From an uncultured Actinomycetes bacterium (GTDB lineage: Bacteria > Actinomycetota > Actinomycetes > Nanopelagicales > Nanopelagicaceae), in the NCBI GenBank assembly GCA_903897155.1, contig CAIUAO010000035.1:1-6263 (forward strand): 6,263 nucleotides of DNA. Direction: 5' to 3'. Positions 1 through 5,922 of this stretch are shown piece by piece. The translations under genes were made by a program, and so were the position numbers. Within the stretch, counting starts at the first letter, position 1. The number at the start of each line of letters is the position of its first letter. Under the pieces are notes generated by a model, which was given only the letters and a program-made list of their open reading frames with translations, made no database searches and had not been told where the DNA came from.

Positions 1-2
1 TA

Positions 3-1130
3 TTTGTTATTCCAGCAATCATTGTTGGTCATTCTTTGTCTTGGCCAATTCGCATACTTCTCTTTTTATTTACTTTTATCGCTTCATCGCTATCTGAAAA
101 GTTTATTGAAAAGCCTTTCAAAGCAGGATTCCTTACCTATTTAATTCCTAGGCGCACTTTTCATATCATGATCATTTCAATGGTCTTAATCATTACATCG
201 GCGTTTACATTCCGCTATGAATCTTTACATGGGTTCAAGCCATTCAGATTATTTACTTCATCTTCAGCCCAACTGCCAGCAGTACAAAGTGGTATTAGGC
301 CTATGACAATTGACCATCCTGTTCCAAAGAACTTGCGACCTAGCCTATTTAAGGCAAAATCTGATAGATCTATTAACTATGTAGACCACTGCCACACCCA
401 GCTAAATATGCCAGCTTCAACTGCTCGATGTTTATATGGAGATTTAGCATCTAATAGAACAATAGTGCTTTTTGGTGATAGTCATGCGCTGGCATGGTTC
501 CCCGCTGTAAATAAGATCGCAAAACTTAACCATTGGAAGCTCTACTCTCAAACAATGTCCTCATGTGGTCCAGCAGATATACCTGCTTGGAGCCCATCCA
601 CTAATTCACTCATGCAAAATTGTCCAATCTGGAGAAATGCCGCAATTAAGAAAATTATTGCTTCACATCCTTTATTTGTATTAATAGGAGGAACGCGAGG
701 ATTTGAAACCCTTAATTCTCAAGGAGCAGTTGCAAGTGCACCAGAAAATCATTTGATATGGGAGGCTGGTGTAAAGCGCAATATAGATAAATTTAAATCA
801 GCAGGCATAAAGGTAGTTATGCTTTCAGATGTTCCAGTTGCAAATGGCGACCCAGTTGTTTGCCTCTCAGCTCATCCAGATAGTTCTATCGCCTGCGCTA
901 ACCCTGTTTCTAAGGCAATCGATATTGGGTGGCTTGAAACAGAACGCAAAGTTGCAAAAGATGAAGGGATAGCACTCATCGAAGCTCAGATGTGGGTCTG
1001 TCCAACTGAGCCCTGTCCCGTCATAATTAAAAACACCCTTGTTTACTATGACCCCGGGCATATGACAGCTACATTCTCAGCATCGCTCTCATCTAAGTTA
1101 AACGCCGCGATTAAGAAAGCAATTGCATAA
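3..1130 (+). CDS. Acyltransferase 3 (OafA-type) with C-terminal SGNH domain, 5'-partial
   Basis: The frame is open to the left edge, so only the last 375 residues are present; an internal TTG at 36 is not the real start. Visible first is the end of an acyltransferase-3 membrane domain: a hydrophobic helix (about residues 15-31) running into EKFIEKPFK, the usual end of this domain, then a last helix (about 54-71). A linker leads to an extracytoplasmic SGNH domain: block I is LFGDSHALAW (G158-H161, catalytic Ser160) and block V is DPGH (D350, H353). This domain has eight cysteines (130, 143, 188, 207, 287, 298, 333, 338), so disulfides are plausible. Family knowledge: such fusions transfer acyl groups, usually acetyl, from a cytoplasmic donor to cell-surface polysaccharide, peptidoglycan or secondary metabolites. 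The actual acceptor cannot be read from the sequence. The gene looks more AT-rich than its neighbours, as surface-glycan genes often are. Confidence 0.88.
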   Translation, partial: FVIPAIIVGHSLSWPIRILLFLFTFIASSLSEKFIEKPFKAGFLTYLIPRRTFHIMIISMVLIITSAFTFRYESLHGFKPFRLFTSSSAQLPAVQSGIRPMTIDHPVPKNLRPSLFKAKSDRSINYVDHCHTQLNMPASTARCLYGDLASNRTIVLFGDSHALAWFPAVNKIAKLNHWKLYSQTMSSCGPADIPAWSPSTNSLMQNCPIWRNAAIKKIIASHPLFVLIGGTRGFETLNSQGAVASAPENHLIWEAGVKRNIDKFKSAGIKVVMLSDVPVANGDPVVCLSAHPDSSIACANPVSKAIDIGWLETERKVAKDEGIALIEAQMWVCPTEPCPVIIKNTLVYYDPGHMTATFSASLSSKLNAAIKKAIA

Positions 1131-1196
1131 TTCCTTAGAAAAAACCCTTGCGCGAATACAAATAAAGGGGAATCATCTTGCCAAGCGGCAGGACAA

Positions 1197-1201
1197 AGGA
1201 G
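1197..1201 (+). promoter_or_regulatory. Shine-Dalgarno AGGAG that decides the CBS gene start
   Basis: AGGAG lies 6 nt before the ATG at 1208. A competing site, AAAGGGG at 1164-1170, lies 7 nt before an in-frame TTG at 1178. The AGGAG/ATG pair is the better canonical match and agrees with where CBS1 begins. Confidence 0.6.
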
Positions 1202-1207
1202 TTCGAT

Positions 1208-1639
1208 ATGAAAGTCCAATCTTTAGTCACCGGTAAGCGTGTGCACACAATTACTGCAGATTCAACCATAAATGACCTTGTTCAAAAATTGTCTGCACTC
1301 AAAGTTGGTGCACTAGTTGTTTCCCCTGATGGCAAAAGAATCGATGGCATTGTCTCTGAAAGAGACGTGGTTGCTGCAATGCCTGTTCATTTTCACGAGC
1401 TAGATAAATTACATGTCAGGGATATCATGACAGCAAATGTCACAACAGCCAGTGCTGAAAACCAAGTTATAGAACTGATGAATTTAATGACTGATAAACG
1501 TATTCGCCATATTCCGATTGTGGATGAATCTGGTTTTCTAGTCTCTATTATTTCAATCGGAGATATAGTCAAAGCTCATGTGGGTGAAATTGATGCTGAG
1601 CGCAACGCGCTTATTGACTACGTTCAAAACCCCCGTTAA
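1208..1639 (+). CDS. Stand-alone protein with two CBS domains
   Basis: The 143-residue protein consists almost entirely of a tandem CBS pair (Bateman module). CBS1 spans about residues 5-58 and contains VGALVVSPDG and GIVSERDVV. CBS2 spans about 72-125 and contains VRDIMTANVTT, RIRHIPIVDE and the closing SIGDIVK. A short charged tail (GEIDAERNALIDYV) follows, as in many actinobacterial CBS proteins. CBS pairs bind adenosyl ligands such as AMP, ATP or S-adenosylmethionine; no fused catalytic or transport domain is present, so the regulated partner is unknown. I chose ATG at 1208 because AGGAG (1197-1201) lies 6 nt upstream and because homologues start with a similar MKV-like end. A TTG at 1178 in the same frame also has a good Shine-Dalgarno sequence and would add 10 residues. 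The gene ends just before a strong terminator. Confidence 0.9.
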   Translation: MKVQSLVTGKRVHTITADSTINDLVQKLSALKVGALVVSPDGKRIDGIVSERDVVAAMPVHFHELDKLHVRDIMTANVTTASAENQVIELMNLMTDKRIRHIPIVDESGFLVSIISIGDIVKAHVGEIDAERNALIDYVQNPR

Positions 1640-1643
1640 AAGT

Positions 1644-1675
1644 AAAAAGACCCCGAAACTAATCGGGGTCTTTTT
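1644..1675. terminator. Bidirectional intrinsic terminator between convergent genes
   Basis: A perfect 13-bp inverted repeat (AAAAAGACCCCGA at 1644-1656 and TCGGGGTCTTTTT at 1663-1675) surrounds the 6-nt loop AACTAA. The GACCCCGA core gives a strong hairpin and the outer A5/T5 arms supply a U-tract in both directions. It therefore suits both the CBS gene ending at 1639 on the plus strand and the permease ending at 1685 on the minus strand. Confidence 0.93.
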
Positions 1676-1684
1676 CTAGACTAT

Positions 1685-2950
1685 TTAGTCAGTTGGGTTT
1701 CCAGCAGATTTGGCAAGTGCGGTAAGAACACGATATCCGATAACAGCAAACAGAGTTCCGTTTACGATTCCAGTAAAAGTGTAGCTTCCGCGAGTCCATG
1801 ACATGTCTGCAGTTCCGATGATGAGTGTTGTTGCAACGACAATGAGATTGGTCGAAATTGAGAAGTTCACTCGGTTTTCTATCCAAATCTTTGCGCCAAG
1901 AACAGCAATCATTCCGTAGAGAACAACACCAACTCCACCAAGAACACCTACAGGTGTTGCGCTCAGAATTGCTCCAAACTTTGGTGATAGGGAGAGCAGG
2001 ATCGCTCCTGCAGCAGCAACCCAATAGGCAGCCGTTGAATAAATCTTTGTGGCAGCCATTGTTCCAATGTTTTCAGCATAGGTTGTTGTTCCTGAACCGC
2101 CGCCAACACCAGCAAGTGTTGTTGCTACGCCGTCAGCAAAGAGTGCCTTGCCGATTTGATCATCCAAATTTCTACCGGTCATTGCTGACACAGCTTTAAT
2201 GTGGCCAACGTTCTCTGCCATAAGAACAAGTACTACTGGCAAAAAGAGAACAATTGCGCTCATTTTGAATGATGGGCTTGTGAAGTGTGGCATTGCAACC
2301 CACTTCGCTGCTTTAAACGTATCAAATTTCACATCGCCGTGCATAATTCCAAATACATATCCCACAACGACTCCACCGAAGATACTAATTCGATTGATGA
2401 AGCCCTTTGTGACTGCTCCGATGAGTGCAACTGCAACAAGAGTCACTATTGCAACTAATGGGCCTTTTTGGAAATTGCCTTTTGCTGCGCCAGCCAAGTT
2501 AAGACCAATGATCATGACAATTGATCCAGTAACTACTGGTGGGAGTAGCCAGTTAACCCATCCGATACCAAATTGGTTCACGATTAAGCCAACCACCGCA
2601 AGTAATACACCTGTTGCTACAACCCCGCCAAGTGCTACTGCCATTCCACCCTTAGTGACGGCGGCTGCAATAGGAGCTAAGAAGGCAAATGATGAACCCA
2701 AATAACTTGGGAGTTTATTTCGAGTAATTAATAGGAAGAGTGCGGTTCCGATACCTGAGAAGAACAAGGTAGTCGTTGGTGGCAATCCAGTAAGGATTGG
2801 GACTAAAAATGTTGCGCCAAACATTGCAACAATATGTTGGATACCAATTCCAATGGTTCTAGGCCATGTGAGTCGTTCTTCAGGCAGTACAACTTCTCCT
2901 GCCTTGATCGATGATCCGCTTCCATGAAGTGTCCAAGAGAATAGCGACAT
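1685..2950 (-). CDS. uraA: Uracil-type NCS2 permease (UraA/RutG-like)
   Basis: This 421-residue integral membrane protein has the length and hydrophobic pattern of nucleobase:cation symporter-2 transporters (14 helices in UraA), which use the proton gradient to import uracil. Recognisable motifs in order are PEERLTWPRTIGIGIQHIVAMFGA (about 23-46), LPSYLGSSFAF (80-90), AENVGHIKAV (245-254) and TTTYAENIGTMA (288-299). Glu246, His250 and Glu293 match the UraA uracil and proton-coupling residues Glu241, His245 and Glu290. AENVGH is the uracil-type signature; xanthine/urate members carry a different motif here, so uracil is the likelier substrate. The start at 2950 has a clear Shine-Dalgarno sequence (AAGGGA, 5 nt spacing). 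The gene sits 151 nt downstream of ftsX behind a structured leader, which suggests its own regulation. A bidirectional terminator follows its stop. Some annotations would call it a uracil-xanthine permease. Confidence 0.93.
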   Translation of the reverse strand: MSLFSWTLHGSGSSIKAGEVVLPEERLTWPRTIGIGIQHIVAMFGATFLVPILTGLPPTTTLFFSGIGTALFLLITRNKLPSYLGSSFAFLAPIAAAVTKGGMAVALGGVVATGVLLAVVGLIVNQFGIGWVNWLLPPVVTGSIVMIIGLNLAGAAKGNFQKGPLVAIVTLVAVALIGAVTKGFINRISIFGGVVVGYVFGIMHGDVKFDTFKAAKWVAMPHFTSPSFKMSAIVLFLPVVLVLMAENVGHIKAVSAMTGRNLDDQIGKALFADGVATTLAGVGGGSGTTTYAENIGTMAATKIYSTAAYWVAAAGAILLSLSPKFGAILSATPVGVLGGVGVVLYGMIAVLGAKIWIENRVNFSISTNLIVVATTLIIGTADMSWTRGSYTFTGIVNGTLFAVIGYRVLTALAKSAGNPTD

Positions 2951-2955
2951 TGATT

Positions 2956-2962
2956 TCCCTTC
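2956..2962 (-). promoter_or_regulatory. Permease ribosome binding site
   Basis: On the minus strand GAAGGGA lies 5 nt before the ATG at 2950. Its GGGAA portion (2959-2955) is complementary to three UUCCC copies in the leader (3057-3053, 2991-2987, 2979-2975), so its accessibility could be regulated by leader folding. The pairing is read from the sequence; the regulation is inference. Confidence 0.75.
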
Positions 2963-2973
2963 AATTGACTTAC

Positions 2974-3072
2974 GGGGAAGCCGGTGGGGAATGCATGTCT
3001 AGATTACGCCTGGTTAAACACTTTAAAAGTAAGGTCACACATGACGACACGCGGGAATACCGGCAATTCACC
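2974..3072 (-). ncRNA. Candidate structured cis-regulatory leader (riboswitch-like) upstream of the uracil permease
   Basis: The permease-sense strand of this gap can form a coaxial two-helix stem. P1 pairs GCCGGU (3064-3059) with ACCGGC (2985-2980), 6 perfect pairs. P2 pairs GCGUGUC (3052-3046) with GACAUGC (2999-2993), 7 pairs with one G-U. Between them is a nearly symmetric internal loop, AUUCCC (3058-3053) opposite AUUCCCC (2992-2986). The 46-nt apical part holds GUCA-UGUG-UGAC (3045-3034) and a possible UUAAA-GUG-UUUAA hairpin. P1 can be lengthened by GGUGAA (3072-3067) pairing with UUCCCC (2979-2974), with a 2-nt bulge and one mismatch. That UUCCCC could instead pair with the Shine-Dalgarno GGGAA, so two exclusive states are possible. 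I do not recognise a known riboswitch class, and no ligand can be assigned; a pyrimidine or a regulatory protein would fit the gene it precedes. The structure was found by eye, without covariation. Confidence 0.42.
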
Positions 3073-3087
3073 TTTTTTTTTCATGGA

Positions 3088-3093
3088 ATTAGA
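3088..3093 (-). promoter_or_regulatory. Possible -10 box for the permease leader
   Basis: TCTAAT on the minus strand differs from TATAAT at one position and lies just after the ftsX stop. A start about 7 nt downstream would fall in the A9 run (3081-3073), immediately before the predicted P1 helix. No convincing -35 box sits at 16-18 nt, so this is weak; read-through from ftsX is the alternative. Confidence 0.25.
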
Positions 3094-3101
3094 GCGTTAA
3101 A

Positions 3102-4004
3102 TCAGACCTTCAAGTAGCGACGCAGTGTCCATATAGATGCGAGTGCTGATACAAAAAGTCCAACTCCAAGCAATGATGCTGATGCCACCCAAACATCAGA
3201 CCATAAAAAGAAACGAGTGAAGGTAAGTAATGGTGCAACCCGTGAGTCAACGAGAGCTTTAAATCCTGCTAAAAATCCAGTTGATATAACCCATCCAATA
3301 ACGGCTGACATCAGGCCTTCAAGTAGGAAGGGAAGTTGAATTGAAAATGATGAAGCCCCAACAAGCTTCATAACTCCTGTTTCACGGCGTCTATTAAATG
3401 CTGCTAAACGTAAGGTATTGCTAATCAATAACGCAGCTGTCAAAACAGATGCGACACCAATGAGTAGAGCGCCATCGCGGAGTACTCCAAGTAATTTAAA
3501 AAATTTATCAAGGATTGTTCTTTGATCTTGTACGGTGTCTACACCTGGACGACCAGAAAACGCACTTTGAATGACTGGATACTGGGTGGGATCTTTTAGT
3601 TTGACGCGAAAACTTTCTGGTAGCTGACTAGCTGTTACATTTTGAGCTAAAGCTGAGCCTTTAAATTGCTCCTGAAAATGTTGATATGCGGTGGCCTGTG
3701 ATTCATAAAAAACATTTTGGACAACTGGCAGCCCTTGTAAATCTTTTTGAATTGAAGCACGCTGAGCATCTGTTACTGCCCCGCCCGAACAAGAAGATGA
3801 CTCAGAGAGCGCTCCGCATAAAAATACAGATACTTCAATTTTGTCATACCAATAATCTTTCATCACACGTACTTGTGAGTTAGCAAGAAAGCCAACACCA
3901 AGGAGCGTCAAAGAAATTGCAACAGTAATTACTACTGCAAAGGTCATCGTTAGATTACGGCGCAGACCAATTCGGACTTCACTAAATACAAAACTCGCGC
4001 GCAT
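3102..4004 (-). CDS. ftsX: Cell division protein FtsX
   Basis: FtsX is the membrane half of the FtsEX complex, which couples ATP hydrolysis by FtsE to activation of peptidoglycan hydrolases at the division site. The 300-residue protein has the expected topology: a short cytoplasmic start with RRNLTMT, TM1 (about 21-41), an extracytoplasmic domain (about 45-170), then three helices (about 175-196, 227-249, 269-292), ending in RRYLKV. The conserved FtsX segment NTLRLAAFNRRRETGVMKLVGAS (196-218) is intact; it is the cytoplasmic loop close to the ATPase. The length matches actinobacterial FtsX. Two cysteines (63 and 72) in the external domain could form a disulfide (inference). It begins 9 nt after the ftsE stop with only a weak AGG upstream, which suggests translational coupling in an operon. 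Confidence 0.96.
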   Translation of the reverse strand: MRASFVFSEVRIGLRRNLTMTFAVVITVAISLTLLGVGFLANSQVRVMKDYWYDKIEVSVFLCGALSESSSCSGGAVTDAQRASIQKDLQGLPVVQNVFYESQATAYQHFQEQFKGSALAQNVTASQLPESFRVKLKDPTQYPVIQSAFSGRPGVDTVQDQRTILDKFFKLLGVLRDGALLIGVASVLTAALLISNTLRLAAFNRRRETGVMKLVGASSFSIQLPFLLEGLMSAVIGWVISTGFLAGFKALVDSRVAPLLTFTRFFLWSDVWVASASLLGVGLFVSALASIWTLRRYLKV

Positions 4005-4013
4005 GGATTTAGC

Positions 4014-4703
4014 CTAACCTGTATACCCGTAAACACCGCGAACCTGATCGCGAGCAACGTGTCCTGAATCTAGTTCTATAACTCTTTTTCGCATTTGGTC
4101 CACAATTCCAGCATCGTGGGTTGCCATTACAACTGTTGTGCCGTCACGATTAATCCGATCTAGAAGCTTCATAATTCCCACACTTGTTGCAGGATCTAGA
4201 TTTCCTGTGGGCTCATCAGCGATCAAAATCATTGGTCTGCTGACATATGCACGGGCGATTGCCACACGCTGCTGCTCGCCACCTGAAAGCTCACTCGGTT
4301 TACGATCAGCCTTTTCTTCAAGCCCAACTAGCTCTAATACTTCTGGCACTTCGCGATTAATTTCTTTTTGAGAAAATCCAAGAACGTGGAGTGTAAACGC
4401 AACGTTTTCAAAGACAGTTTTATTCGGTAACAGGCGAAAATCTTGGAAAACTGTTCCTACTTGGCGTCGCAACTCTGGAACTTTATGGTCAGCTAATGTG
4501 CCGAGTTCTTTTCCCGCGACAACTATATTGCCGGCAGTTGGTTGCTCTTCCCGCAGCACAAGCCTTAAGAAGGTTGATTTACCTGAGCCAGAGAGCCCGA
4601 CCAAGAAGACAAACTCTCCTTTGGTGATCTCAATGCTCACGCGGTCAAGAGCCGCATGGTCCTGCTTGGGATACATCTTCGTTACGTTTTCAAACTTAAT
4701 CAC
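4014..4703 (-). CDS. ftsE: Cell division ATP-binding protein FtsE
   Basis: FtsE is the cytoplasmic ABC-type ATPase that drives FtsX. The 229-residue protein has every ABC motif: Walker A GLSGSGKST (36-44, Lys42), Q-loop Gln87, signature LSGGEQQR (139-146), Walker B MILIADEP (158-165, Glu164 catalytic), D-loop NLDP (168-171) and switch His196. QDFRLLPNKTVFENVAF after the Q-loop is characteristic of FtsE. The short C-terminal extension (about 215-229) is usual in actinobacteria. The start is GTG at 4703: the codon directly upstream in frame is TGA, so no earlier start exists. No Shine-Dalgarno sequence is seen, but TAAACT lies 6 nt upstream, which would fit a leaderless transcript. A 97-nt gap separates it from prfB, while ftsX follows after 9 nt. 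Confidence 0.97.
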   Translation of the reverse strand: MIKFENVTKMYPKQDHAALDRVSIEITKGEFVFLVGLSGSGKSTFLRLVLREEQPTAGNIVVAGKELGTLADHKVPELRRQVGTVFQDFRLLPNKTVFENVAFTLHVLGFSQKEINREVPEVLELVGLEEKADRKPSELSGGEQQRVAIARAYVSRPMILIADEPTGNLDPATSVGIMKLLDRINRDGTTVVMATHDAGIVDQMRKRVIELDSGHVARDQVRGVYGYTG

Positions 4704-4709
4704 TCACGT

Positions 4710-4715
4710 AGTTTA
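4710..4715 (-). promoter_or_regulatory. Possible -10 box for a leaderless ftsE transcript
   Basis: TAAACT (TANNNT type) ends 6 nt before the ftsE GTG, placing transcription start at or next to the start codon. This would explain the missing Shine-Dalgarno sequence. No good -35 box is visible. Leaderless genes are common in actinobacteria; the call remains tentative. Confidence 0.3.
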
Positions 4716-4744
4716 GTAAGTGAAAGGAAGAATCTTGGGAAATT

Positions 4745-4760
4745 CAAGCAACCTTGCCTG
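4745..4760. repeat. Small inverted repeat between prfB and ftsE
   Basis: CAAGCAA-CC-TTGCCTG is a 7-bp inverted repeat with one mismatch. On the minus-strand RNA it gives a 6-bp hairpin (one G-U pair) with the tetraloop AGGU. The following bases (GAAUUUCCC) are not a proper U-tract, so it is not a convincing terminator; it could be a weak processing or attenuation hairpin, or an operator. Confidence 0.3.
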
Positions 4761-4802
4761 TGAATATCTGCATACGCCGCCGCCTGATACGCCTAAAAGT
4801 AT

Positions 4803-5906
4803 TTAGTTTCGGCTCATTCTCCAGCGAATCCCAGCCTCAATGAATCCATCAAGGTCACCATCTAGCACTGCCGCTGGATTGCCCACTTCATAATCTGTTC
4901 GAAGATCCTTGACCATTTGATAAGGCGCAAGTACATATGAGCGCATCTGATTACCCCAAGACCCACTGTTGTCGCCCTTGAGAGCATCAATTCGTGCCCG
5001 CTCTTCTTGTCTGCGCCTTTCAAGTAGCTTCGATTGTAAAACAGCCATTGCAGTTGCTTTATTTTGAATCTGAGAACGTTCGTTTTGGCATGAAACAACG
5101 ATTCCTGTTGCTATGTGAGTAATTCTTACCGCTGAATCAGTTGTGTTAACACCCTGGCCACCTGGTCCTGATGAACGATATACATCAACTCGAATTTCTT
5201 TTTCATCAATATCTATATGGTCGGATTGCTCTACCACTGGAACAACTTCAACACCTGCAAATGAAGTATGTCTACGGCTTTGGCTATCAAAAGGTGAAAT
5301 GCGAACTAGGCGATGAGTTCCTTGCTCAACTGAAAGTGTTCCATAAGCATAAGGAGCGCTCACGCGGAAAGTTGTTGATTTAATTCCGGCTTCCTCGGCA
5401 TAGGAAGTCTCGAGCACATCCACTTTGTAGATATGTCTTTCGCAATAGCGTAAGTACATACGCATAAGCATTTCAGCCCAATCAGCTGCTTCAACCCCAC
5501 CTGCTTCGGAACGGATTGTGACTAGCGCGTCCCGTTCATCGTATTCACCGCTTAGCAATGTGTGAACTTCTAGATCCCTAATTGCTTTTGTTACATCATC
5601 AAGTTCATTGCCAGCATCAGTAATTGCTTTAGAATCTTTTTCATTTTGAGCAAGTTCAAGGAGTATGGGAACATCTTCAAGTCGACGTCGAATTGAAGTC
5701 ACTCTATTAAGAGTCGATTGAACACGCGAGAGTTTGCTTGTTACTACCTGAGCTTTTTCAGGATCATCCCAAAGATTAGGAGCACTGGCTTCTGCTTCAA
5801 GAGACTCTGCATCTGCATGCAATTTAGGGAGGTTTAAGACCTTCTCAATGCTAACTAGGGTCGCGTCAAGAGCCTTAACCTCTTGTAAGTACTCGCGAGC
5901 TGCCAT
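4803..5906 (-). CDS. prfB: Peptide chain release factor 2 (RF2)
   Basis: RF2 recognises UGA and UAA stop codons on the ribosome and triggers peptide release. At 367 residues it is full length. The coiled N-terminal domain and PCRF region occupy about 1-180; the stop-codon recognition tripeptide SPF is at 204-206 inside VRISPFDSQSRRHTSF, and the catalytic GGQ at 249-251 inside SSGPGGQGVNTTDSAVRITH. The Ser-Pro-Phe tripeptide distinguishes it from RF1, which has PxT. The reading frame is continuous, with no in-frame UGA and no programmed +1 frameshift like that of E. coli, as usual in actinobacteria. The C-terminal part (SWGNQMRSYVLAPYQMVKDLRTDYEVGNPAAVLDGDLDGF) is strongly conserved. ATG at 5906 follows the upstream stop by 16 nt and lacks a Shine-Dalgarno sequence; TAGTCT lies 6 nt upstream. 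Gene order prfB-ftsE-ftsX is typical for the phylum. Confidence 0.97.
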   Translation of the reverse strand: MAAREYLQEVKALDATLVSIEKVLNLPKLHADAESLEAEASAPNLWDDPEKAQVVTSKLSRVQSTLNRVTSIRRRLEDVPILLELAQNEKDSKAITDAGNELDDVTKAIRDLEVHTLLSGEYDERDALVTIRSEAGGVEAADWAEMLMRMYLRYCERHIYKVDVLETSYAEEAGIKSTTFRVSAPYAYGTLSVEQGTHRLVRISPFDSQSRRHTSFAGVEVVPVVEQSDHIDIDEKEIRVDVYRSSGPGGQGVNTTDSAVRITHIATGIVVSCQNERSQIQNKATAMAVLQSKLLERRRQEERARIDALKGDNSGSWGNQMRSYVLAPYQMVKDLRTDYEVGNPAAVLDGDLDGFIEAGIRWRMSRN

Positions 5907-5912
5907 GAGAGA

Positions 5913-5918
5913 AGACTA
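5913..5918 (-). promoter_or_regulatory. Possible -10 box for a leaderless prfB transcript
   Basis: TAGTCT (TANNNT type) ends 6 nt before the prfB ATG, the same spacing as the TAAACT box before ftsE, and no Shine-Dalgarno sequence is present. The -35 region is poor. Cotranscription with the upstream gene, whose stop is 16 nt away, is the alternative. Confidence 0.27.
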
Positions 5919-5922
5919 ACGT

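Noticed and set aside
1858..2705. Two long plus-strand open frames inside the permease gene (1858-2199 and 2199-2705)
   Set aside because: They lie antisense to a fully recognisable NCS2 permease; their translations are low-complexity Gln/Leu/Arg or Thr/Pro rich and match nothing.
3000..3045. PyrR-binding or purine-riboswitch identity for the permease leader
   Set aside because: CCAGG is present but not the conserved CCAGAGAGG-type PyrR loop, and no three-way junction of the purine riboswitch could be drawn.
2980..3081. Plus-strand reading of the same inverted repeat followed by T9 (3073-3081) as an intrinsic terminator
   Set aside because: No plus-strand gene leads into it, the arms are 46 nt apart at their inner ends, and the 8-nt gap before the T run is only bridged by an imperfect stem extension.
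2911..3117. 68-codon plus-strand frame over the ftsX-permease gap
   Set aside because: It overlaps the permease start and ftsX end in antisense, has no convincing ribosome site and no recognisable protein.
4138..5383. Plus-strand frames within ftsE and prfB (4138-4371, 4498-4716, 5171-5383)
   Set aside because: They are antisense shadows of strongly conserved genes.
5700..5906. Programmed +1 frameshift in prfB
   Set aside because: The frame is continuous from ATG to the stop with no in-frame UGA near the start.
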